From positions 1 to 20,025 of the forward strand of contig JBLDXI010000098.1 in the NCBI GenBank assembly GCA_047495785.1: a DNA stretch of 20,025 nucleotides, written 5' to 3'. Of the stretch, positions 1-7,458 are shown piece after piece. Position numbers and translations under genes: made by a program. This DNA is from Lepidodermella squamata (Eukaryota; Gastrotricha). The notes under the pieces are model-generated. The model had not been told where the DNA came from. It was given only the letters and a program-made list of their open reading frames with translations, and made no database searches. Position 1 is the stretch's first letter; each line of letters starts with the position of its first letter.

Positions 1-15
1 ACACATCTCGTGAGA

Positions 16-160
16 GTACGGCAGTTGGAATCGTAGATGAAGCGGCGACGAGGATCGCAAATATTGAGAGGTATTGCCCGGCGACCAAGCTGCTTTGTTC
101 TCATCTTTTTGTTCGCAGGCCGTCTGTTCTTCCTTCAACAAATAATTCTCTCCACAGTAA
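16..160 (+). repeat. Left arm of a perfect 145-bp inverted repeat
   Basis: This block is the exact reverse complement of 1129-1273; paired positions sum to 1289. Pairing fails at 15/1274 and at 161/1128, so both edges are sharp. Read on the plus strand, the block is open from near the window start to a TAA at about 173-175 and includes residues IVDEAATRIANIERYCPATK, so it may be a duplicated exon fragment. I do not recognise the protein. The spacing between arms is 968 bp. Confidence 0.9.
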
Positions 161-1128
161 AGAAATAAAGTAATATCGCGCTGCTATACGATTATTGAAA
201 CCTGGAATATATAAGAGCTGACAGGTGATGATGATGATCGCCCTCCGCTGGGTGGATTTGAAACAAGTACCTGATGACCATAAGGCACTCCCTTTGGCGG
301 CTTTTGGTGAACGCGCGGCTTAGACAAGTGCCGGTGCGCACCAATAAAGACACTTCAAAGCCGTTACAAATATAGGTCGCTTCAGCCTATCGCGAACTCA
401 CAAGCTACCGACAGGTGTAATAAACGTGACCTGGACACAAGGGAAGGGAACGATCGCGATCATTATTTCTCGGTAATAACATCGGCGGCATCTCGGAAAT
501 TCGCCCGTTCGAGCCGAAAAAATTGCCGCAACTGTTTTGTTTGTTATTTACGTGTGCCGTAAGTAAAGATGGAGTTGATGGCGATCGCAGACTGTATTAT
601 GCCGATCATCGGATATTAGTTGTTTTGTCGAAGAAAACAAAGGAAAATCTCGTTGTTATTCATGCCGACGGAATTTATTGCCTCACGCGCTGCCGAAGGC
701 TGGTTTTCGTGTTGTTATTGCCGTCATCGCCGAAAATTGGCGCGGTCGCAGTTCTACGACGGTCTTTCTTTACCTTTTCTTGCGTTAAATAATAAATTAG
801 ATCCTCAGTGCTCAGTGTACAGGCGCAGTATTTGCTAGTCGGGAGTCTGCTGCTGCTGCTTTGGCTGTGTCGTCGATCTCGCGGCGCGTGTTTTCTTTTA
901 TTTTGCTTTTCTTTTTGTCTTTTTCTTAGGTATTGTAATCCGCGGCGGCGCCCAAAGACCGAACCGTGAGCAAACCGGCAGCGCTCCAATCGATAGCGCG
1001 GCGCTCCCGACGTGCATACTTGATGACGTGTGTTTGTGGTAATGTGTATAAAAGGTGACGGGAAAAAGAACCACCACCAGCAGCAGAATGCTACGGTGCA
1101 TTCGCAACTCGATCTATTATTGCTTAAA

Positions 1129-1273
1129 TTACTGTGGAGAGAATTATTTGTTGAAGGAAGAACAGACGGCCTGCGAACAAAAAGATGAGAACAAAGCAGC
1201 TTGGTCGCCGGGCAATACCTCTCAATATTTGCGATCCTCGTCGCCGCTTCATCTACGATTCCAACTGCCGTAC
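1129..1273 (-). repeat. Right arm of the 145-bp inverted repeat
   Basis: Exact reverse complement of 16-160. On the minus strand it carries the same open frame. Upstream of it on that strand the sequence differs from the left copy: residues NNNKLIG precede the shared part here, while TSRES precedes it in the left copy. The boundary could thus be an exon edge, a gene-fragment duplication, or terminal repeats of an otherwise unrecognised element. Confidence 0.9.
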
Positions 1274-1910
1274 CGATCAGCTTATTGTTATTTGCAGCTC
1301 GCAAAATAATGCGCGCTCTTGGATTCTCTCAGCACAATGTGCCACCCGCCTGACATGGTTAATTCGATTTCGCATAATATTCCTCCTCTTACCTTTCTAT
1401 TCTTCCTATTCTTCCTTTCTTCCTTTCTAATCTTCATTTCTTCCCTTTTATAGGTAGAAAATTTCGGGTGTTTTGAGCTTGGATAATTGCTTGAGCTTGG
1501 ATACAATAAATGTATGTCTATTCCTCCAAGGTTTTGAGTCACTGGCGCGAGCCAATCACCTTTCGACAAATTTCAATTTAAAAATGGTTAAAAGGCGCGA
1601 TTTTTTTTAACATTTTTATTCTTCTCGAAGACTGAATGCGTGCACTCAGGTATTACAAGGCGAAATTCGACTGCCGTTGCTTTTTGCTGTCCACGCGCAC
1701 AGCACGACGATTCTCAAAAGGCGGGATGTAATAAGAAAAACAAAAACAGAAAAGCAGATAATGACAAAAATGCGGTAACAATCCGTCAAACGTAGCTTGA
1801 AAGAAATGAAAAATCAAAATTAACAATATAAAACCCTCGGATCGCCGGCTTCGGCGGACTCGCCCGGACTTAAAGGAAAATCAGCGCTGTCATATCGACC
1901 CCTCTACTAG

Positions 1911-2105
1911 CCATCGGCGAATGCGACTGATGATACGGACGACGTTTCTGTTATTGAAACCAACATTAGCAGCAGTCAAAACCAGCCTTCACTGATCATC
2001 TCTCTTCACACCGGGAACTTAGATTATATCAACGAAAAGCAGGAATTTATAATCGAAATCACAAGGGTTCGGAAACTCGCACGTTTATTGTTCACCTCTA
2101 GCTGA
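1911..2105 (+). other. Orphan open frame, candidate terminal exon or relic
   Basis: A 65-codon open frame begins directly after an in-frame tag preceded by pyrimidines (ccctctactag), so the tag could be a splice acceptor. The frame ends with TGA at 2103-2105. The translation includes DDVSVIETNISSSQNQPSL followed by a mixed hydrophobic and basic tail. It has no ATG near its start and no domain I recognise. It could be a last exon of a gene whose other exons I cannot find, a pseudogene piece, or chance. Confidence 0.2.
2084..2089 (-). terminator. Candidate polyadenylation signal of the ZRANB2-like gene
   Basis: TTTATT on the plus strand reads AATAAA on the minus strand, about 235 nt downstream of the ZRANB2-like stop codon. 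Only the hexamer supports it. Confidence 0.35.
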
Positions 2106-2323
2106 TGATTGAAATGATGGTGGCATTACTGTCACTGCCACTGATACAATTACAGAGCTCACGATTATCATTTTTTGGAAAAGAAAACTCAAAGCAAAGC
2201 GTTCAAAGATTCAACGACTGGATTTGAGTACAATAGTAGTTATCTGCAGTCGTTACCGTCTCGATGATCTGAAAATGGCAATACAAAAATTGAAACAAAT
2301 GGGTGAAAAAGCATTAGCTGGTC

Positions 2324-3607
2324 TCACTTGTGGTGATCATTTTTATCGATCGGTGACCGTGAGCGCGATCGATTTCGCTGATCGGGCGACCGGTCCCGTT
2401 GTCGGCGACGGCGATCTGCCGAGCCACGCGACGAAGCCGATGAAGAAGACGAGCTGCCAGAGCCTGAGGATGAGCCGGACGCAGATGAGCCCGACGAGCT
2501 CGAGTCCGAGTCGTCAGACGAACCCGAGTTAGAAGAAGCGGACGAGCCGGAGTCATTCCTGCGATGCGCATCATCCAGATCATGCAAAAGACAAAAGACA
2601 AAAACGTAAAAATGATGAAAGACCGAATTTTCAAAATGAAAGGCACAGATTGGACGATGGATTTTGTTTGATTTGCGCAATCTCTACAATCTCTACGGTC
2701 ACAAGCAGGCAATGTATTCGCACCGCTCCCGTGAAGACTTCGTCTTGGCATCCACCAGATCGGCCACGTCGTCTTCATCCAACAAGTTGTACTTGTCCAG
2801 ATCGGCGTCGTCACCATCATCATCATCATCGTCGTCCTCCTCTTCATTTTCCTCTTCGTCATCATGCTCGGCGTCCTTCTTATCGGCTACAGGACCCGCA
2901 GTAAGCTTCAATTAAAACAATAAGACATGGTTGATCTTTGATATAGGGTTATTTACTTGAGGTTTGTCGTTACTACTCTCGTGATCGTTGCCATTTTGAG
3001 AGCTGTCGTTGTCACCGCTTGCAGCTCCGCCGCGAAATTTCTTCTTGATTAGCCCAAACTAGATGAAAATATTAATTATGAAATTGGATTTAAGGGTTAA
3101 TTGGTATTATTTACTTCGTCATATTCGTCGTCAGATTCGTTGCGTTCCTTGTACTCGACAACGTCATCGCGGTCTTTATAGCCGCCACCGAGCCCAGTCC
3201 GATTTTCGGCTTTCGCCAACTTGGGCGTATTGCAAACGTTGCACTTGAAGCGTCGAGCCCAGTTGACGTTACCACAACTACATGGAGGAATCGATAATTA
3301 AGAAGCGCATTGAAAATGATGAGAAGAACCTTTTGCAAATCCAGTCATCAGGATTGAATAAACCGCCTGATTTCTCAGCTTGTTGTTTGCCAATTTCAAT
3401 TCCGGTTTTCTTGAATACCCAATCTTTCTGAAGCTCTGTTCCGCATTTGTTACATTTCGAACGGCTGCTGAAGTTTACATTGCCGCAGCGACCATTCGCT
3501 CTAAACGATGGAAACTTTGAAAAAATTGGAAGAAAACATTTAGCAGCGACTTACGTTTTACCTTGGCAAATCCAGTCACCTTCATTTGGCTTGACTTTTG
3601 CAGCCAT
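2324..3607 (-). CDS. ZRANB2: ZRANB2-like RNA-binding zinc finger/SR splicing factor, six exons
   Basis: Reconstructed exons on the minus strand: 3562-3607, 3330-3498, 3115-3277, 2957-3058, 2724-2905 and 2324-2558; 897 nt, 298 aa. The protein opens with a RanBP2-type finger (GDWIC then CGNVNFSSRSKCNKC), followed by EIGKQAAEKSGGLF and a second finger (DDWICKSCGNVNWARRFKC). Next come a linker (NTPKLAKAENRTGLGGGYKD), the DEFG-IKKK-RGG segment, an acidic run of D and E, DLDKYNLLDEDD, and a Ser-rich and RS-rich tail (NRSRSRSP). This is the domain order of ZRANB2, a nuclear protein whose fingers bind GGU-containing RNA and which affects alternative splicing. The first intron has two possible boundary pairs: the alternative exon edges 3555 and 3500 keep frame but lengthen finger 1 further. 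The last intron (165 bp) has a weak donor, gtgcga. The gene starts 237 bp after the IDH stop on the same strand. Confidence 0.9.
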
Positions 3608-3844
3608 TTCAAAAATTATTCTAAATTAGCGAGAAAATAAGCATTGCAGATTTAATTCAACTCCGTAATACAAAATTGAATTGCACCGATAGCTGATAAA
3701 TGATGGAAGCTCATAGTTCAGAAAAAATAAATGAAGATGCCGCAATTAGGCGGAGATTTTTTTTTAGCCTGAAAGGCATAATAAGATGATAAATAAGAAT
3801 GTCTCAGTTTGTAATAGGTCTCATTATCTCGAGCTCAAGCCGTT
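3608..3844 (-). other. IDH to ZRANB2-like intercistronic gap
   Basis: This 237-bp AT-rich gap separates two genes on the minus strand. An acceptor-like tttag (AG at 3621-3622 on the minus strand) lies 13 nt before the ZRANB2-like ATG. ATTAAA on the minus strand near 3655, downstream of the IDH stop, could serve as a polyadenylation signal. The arrangement suits trans-splicing or an operon, but nothing here shows co-transcription. Confidence 0.4.
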
Positions 3845-5260
3845 TCACAGCTTAGCAAGTTGACCGTTGAGTGTTTCGGCAAGAGCGTCCATGAATTCCT
3901 GGGTGTTGAGATATTCGCGTCGATCGACGGCAGTAGAACCAGGATTTTTGCACAAGGCCAAGTCCTTGGTCATTTTTCCATTCTCGACAGTAAGTACGCA
4001 TGAAGCCTCCAGCTGCTTGGCGAATTGCGCCAAATCAGCGTTGTTATCCAAAGCAGCGCGATGCGACAGAGCACGAGCCCATGCAACAACGGATGCGATA
4101 GGGTTCGACGAAGTCTCCTTTCCTTGTTGATGCAAGCGGTAATGACGAGTAATTGTGCCATGGGCTACACTTGTCACGATTAATGAAAGAGCTAAATTAA
4201 TACGCATAGCCTACCTGCTTCGGCAACTCGTGTGCGACCATCAGGGCAGATCAAAACCGAAGACATGAGACCCAATGAACCAAAGCCCTGTCGAGTTTAT
4301 ATTATAGCAAATCAGTAGCAGAATTGGCCTGAATCTTACCTGGGCAACCATGTCAGATTGAACATCCCCGTCGTAGTTTTTACAGGCCCAGACGAAGGAA
4401 CCCTCGCTTTTCAGGACATACGCAACCATGTCGTCGATCAAGCGGTGCTCGTATGTGAGACCGGGCCAGTCTTTGGCAACGGCATCAAAAATTGAACGGA
4501 AACGTCCATCATAGCTCTTTAAGATGGTGTTTTTCGTCGTGAAGTACAGTGGCATGTTGCGTTCGACGGCGAGACTGCAACATGACTTGGCGAAATCAGT
4601 AATCGAGGCATCCAAGTTGTACATCAGCAAAGCAACGCCCCCGGTGTTATCCGTTCCGGGCAACGGGAAATGAATTGATCGGAGTTCCTTCGATACGTTC
4701 GATCCATCGGGTTTCCACTGAATCGACAAAGTGCCGCTTTCACCGTGTGGCAAGAGCGCTTCCAATGCGGCATATTGGTCGGCGAAAGCGTGGCGACCTA
4801 CAATAATCGGGTGCTTCCAGTGGCTAACGACACGCGGAATGTTGGAGCAGATAATCGGCTCACGGAAAAGCGTTCCGCCGAGTTGGTTACGGATGGTTCC
4901 GTTCGGAGATTTATACATTGATTTCAAGCCAAACTCCTTTACCCGAGCTTCGTCTGGAAAATTGCAATAGATGCACAGTTATCATTGGCCACCACCGGCA
5001 AAGAAACACTTACCAGGGGTGATGGTAGCACATTTGACACCAACACCGCATTTCCTGACAGCCTCGACGTACTCCATAGTAACTTTATCGTCCGTTAAGT
5101 CGCGATTTTGAATAGAAAGGTCGAATGTTTGAAGTTCTATATCCAAATATGGCAGAATCAGCTTCTCCTTAATAAGGTCCCAGATAATTCGCGTCATCTC
5201 ATCTCCTTCAGCTTCTGCCACAACGCCGCAACGAATTTTACCGTTCGGAACGTCTCGCAT
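3845..5260 (-). CDS. IDH1: NADP-dependent isocitrate dehydrogenase, four exons, PTS1-like AKL end
   Basis: Exons on the minus strand: 5014-5260, 4340-4953, 4215-4287 and 3845-4164; 1254 nt, 417 aa, the usual length. Introns are 60, 52 and 50 bp. The enzyme oxidatively decarboxylates isocitrate to 2-oxoglutarate with NADP+. Signatures visible: GDEMTRIIW near residue 19; ATITPDEAR across the first splice junction; [20 protein letters not shown] (residues 98-117), carrying substrate-binding Ser and Arg; [13 protein letters not shown], with Arg136 equivalent to human Arg132; [33 protein letters not shown] and [12 protein letters not shown], with the metal-binding aspartates; then [11 protein letters not shown] and AHGTITRHY. 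There is no mitochondrial presequence, and the protein ends in AKL, a PTS1-type tripeptide also found in animal IDH1. I infer a cytosolic and possibly peroxisomal enzyme. The ATG follows an acceptor-like tttttag by 12 nt. Confidence 0.96.
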
Positions 5261-5771
5261 TTTCAATTAATGCTAAAAATCTAGGAGGAAACGCAATTGA
5301 GCTAAAAACGGCCTGAACTTGAAGACTTAGTTTTATGCAAGGGAAAAACAGTTATAAAATTAAACTAAATGCAAAACCGACTTCCTAAATCGATCAGATT
5401 ACTTCACCATATGATCCATTTAGTATCTATTTTCATAACTTAATTTTGAATATGGCAAATGGCGCAAAAGCCGATTACGCTGCGAACAGGTCGATGGCGT
5501 GGCCATGGGCTCACCTTTTTGTCCACCTATGCCATCATGCAAAACCTAGGGGAGTAACTCGAGGGAGACGATAGTACCTATATCCCAGCTATATCACATT
5601 TAGTCAAACAAGGTTGTCATTATCGCCGCGGCAAATCGTCTTTCGGCGGCGGACAATCCAGCAATGAAAGCAAACAACTGCTTCGGGCTGAAACGGAAGT
5701 CAGCCTAAGATTCTGGCCACCACGTGCTTATGCTTATGGCTCGCTATCAGAGGGTCAAGGTTAACGTTAAC

Positions 5772-5793
5772 GTTAGGTTGGGGTTAGGTTGGG
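5772..5793 (+). repeat. Two 11-bp tandem units with TTAGG core
   Basis: The unit gttaggttggg occurs twice in direct succession and is preceded by two gttaac units. It resembles a degenerate telomere-like or simple-sequence patch but is too short to classify. Confidence 0.6.
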
Positions 5794-5799
5794 AGTGGG

Positions 5800-5818
5800 G
5801 TGCCCTCTGAGAGGGCAC
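5800..5818. repeat. 19-bp palindrome (9+1+9)
   Basis: GTGCCCTCT and AGAGGGCAC pair perfectly around a single G. It lies 6 bp after the TTAGG-core repeats. Function unknown. Confidence 0.7.
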
Positions 5819-6372
5819 TTCTACCAACGAAATTGGAGGAGGCCAAAACGACAACGACTACATGACGCGGCAGCCGTAGATTTATCACAATTTATCATAC
5901 AGAGCTCGTACATTTGAGAGCCCTGGCAAGTAACACGAAAGAATCTATGCCTCTGTTGTGGACGCGGCGAAACCCTCGGAGCTCTGAGTGGAAATCCATC
6001 GCCCTAACTTGTTAATGATGTCATATTTGGCCTTTACGGCACGAATTACGGAATGGCTTTTCGGCACGCCTTTGAAAATGCTGATAGCCCGATCGTCGTT
6101 GGGAGCTGGGTGTCTTCAAATTAGCCAAGATCCAACCAAGATCAAAGATCGATGCCTGGATAGATAACGAACCCTGCCCTCCGCATCCCGCGTCGGAAAG
6201 CGCGCGCGCAAAAATTTAAATTAAAAAAATTAATTTGTCAATAATCATTTCAAAATTACTGAAACTTAAATATTTGGAAAAAATTATTAAATCTGTCAAT
6301 TTTTTATGGGTTTGCGTCGGTTTATTTTTCAAGTTTTTGTTTTTGGCGACTGAGTCCCTAGCAAACCCGTCC

Positions 6373-6466
6373 GGCGTTCAAACGGACAGTTTTCGTTCAG
6401 TTTCCGCACTGTGCACTGTTAGATCAACTGTTCGGAAACATGCAGTCTCCTGTCCGTTTGAACGCC
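6373..6466. repeat. Subterminal inverted repeat, left end
   Basis: GGCGTTCAAACGGACAG (6373-6389) and its reverse complement (6450-6466) flank a 60-bp core. A shorter motif, cagtttccg, occurs as direct copies near 6398 and 6475. Subterminal repeats of this kind are typical transposase-binding sites of CACTA-type elements; binding here is inferred. Confidence 0.8.
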
Positions 6467-6932
6467 TGAAACAGACAGTTTCCGGTTAGTTTGGTTGAAA
6501 AAATTACAAAAATTGACCAAACCTCCGCTTACCGAAAATTCTCACGCCTGCTTTTCGGCCGACTTGGTAAAATTGTTGTACGAGCTATTTTGATTATATT
6601 TTGAAGATTATGATAAATAATTTAATAAATAATTAATTTCGCAGCTTTTGGGGATGTGCTTTGTTTGAAAATCTGCTAAGTCCGCGATGCATATGAACTG
6701 CTGACAGCCGCCTTAACCTTTCACTGCTAACTTAGTTGATTACATGCAGGTTGCTTCATGTTTTAAGTTGAAAAAATTAGTTTCTAGTTATTATGATCGT
6801 TCACGCCTAGTGTTTATGATTGCTCTGTACCTATGTCCATATGTTCATCTACCCATATTGCATGCTTTATGCCTTTAAGTGCAGCTTTTTCAAAGGCGCG
6901 TCTCATTTACCATCTATTTTGTTAAAATCTTC
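6467..6932 (+). promoter_or_regulatory. Non-coding leader of the left arm, presumed promoter region
   Basis: This 466-bp AT-rich stretch lies between the subterminal repeats and the first gene. It has a short imperfect inverted repeat around gtttggtt...gaccaaac near 6488-6521 and an AT block near 6600-6645. I see no clear TATA or initiator signature, so the promoter call comes from position only. The right arm has the same sequence at 16523-16988. Confidence 0.35.
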
Positions 6933-7350
6933 ATGAGCTCAAAGTCGTCTGACTCTGACGCTGAAGATGTGACCTCAAGCAGTTCAAGCTCCGAGGCTCC
7001 TCAGCCACCCATTAAAAAACGGTTAGCAAACTATTTTCAAATGTCTATAAGATTGAGAGTAGTCTTACGTTTATTCTAGCAAAGTTCCGGCTAAGGGGCG
7101 GTTGATACCCGCAGACTGTTTCTCATGTCAGTCATGCGATTTTTACTCCGACGAATGGTTGACGGTGCAGGCACATGAGCGAAAAGAACATAATAGTAGT
7201 TTTGTGTGCCCTGTATGCGATATGAGTTTCAAGTCCAAGTATGAGCTTGAGAAGCATGAAACTAAGCGACATCCGCTAGCATTCCCGCCAAAACCTAAGA
7301 AACCTAAGGAAAAATCCAAAAAATCCGCAAAGGGACATATAAAGGATTGA
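6933..7350 (+). CDS. Transposon gene 1: two-finger C2H2 protein (left copy)
   Basis: Exons 6933-7021 and 7080-7350 with a 58-bp intron (gttagc...attctag); 360 nt, 119 aa. The ATG is the first in a frame that splices cleanly, giving PPIKKR then KVPAKGR. Residues 1-30 are Ser- and acid-rich (SSDSDAED and a run of Ser). Finger 1 uses C46, C49, H62 and H67; finger 2 uses C73, C76, H89 and H94, both with the C-X2-C-X12-H-X4-H pattern. The C-terminus is Lys/Pro-rich (PPKPKKPKEKSKKSAKG), which suits nuclear targeting or DNA contact. Transposons of this type can carry accessory DNA-binding proteins, so binding of the subterminal repeats is a reasonable but unproven role. Gene 2 follows after 108 bp. 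Confidence 0.8.
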
Positions 7351-7458
7351 TATGATTTCTTGCCACGAACGATACATTGAACCATTTGTCTTATTGATTA
7401 CTTAATATGTTTTAGGAAATTACTTTTCATTGTTCAACTGTACCCTGTGCGTTTGCTT
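7351..7458 (+). promoter_or_regulatory. Gene 1-gene 2 gap with acceptor-like tttag
   Basis: A 108-bp gap between the zinc-finger stop and the transposase ATG. The string atgttttag ends at 7415, 43 nt before the ATG, and looks like a splice acceptor with no obvious cis donor. In a spliced-leader organism this would be a trans-splice site of a polycistronic transcript. The same site is in the right arm at 15997-16104. Confidence 0.4.

Larger units (their letters stand above)
1..2323. other. Gene-poor left region without a recognisable gene
   Basis: Apart from the 145-bp inverted repeat I can support no gene here. There are TATA-like strings at 208-215 and 1047-1054. A T/C-rich tract of about 70 nt (roughly 1380-1452) ends in a splice-acceptor-like ttttatag. 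An open frame without an ATG lies at 1911-2105. Several open frames of 60-210 codons exist, but none shows a known domain, and they overlap on both strands, so I treat them as chance. The 3' UTR of the ZRANB2-like gene probably takes up the right end of this stretch. Confidence 0.6.
5261..6354. other. Intergenic stretch between IDH and the palindrome
   Basis: I find no supportable gene here. The stretch holds an 11-bp tandem duplication with TTAGG cores (5772-5793), a 19-bp near-perfect palindrome (5800-5818) and a short CG run (about 6199-6210). From about 6210 it is strongly AT-rich up to the palindrome edge. The IDH promoter should lie at the left end. Short open frames such as one near 6020-6125 have no recognisable domain. 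Confidence 0.6.

Noticed and set aside
675-1304. 209-codon open frame on the minus strand overlapping the right 145-bp repeat arm
   Set aside because: Outside the repeat it is low-complexity (runs of W, F, S, K, R), it needs a TTG start, and other frames overlap it on the opposite strand. Only the repeat portion looks protein-like.
2224-2532. Plus-strand 102-codon frame over the 3' exon of the ZRANB2-like gene
   Set aside because: It is the antisense shadow of the Ser/Arg-rich coding exon, whose biased codons keep the opposite strand open.
6010-6125. Short frame translating to FGLYGTNYGMAFRHAFENAD
   Set aside because: Only about 37 codons, bounded by stops, with no acceptor or donor I can support and no known domain.
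6355-6370. Resemblance of the end ccctag to piggyBac termini
   Set aside because: No TTAA lies at either flank, and the transposase has no piggyBac signature; the match is six bases only.
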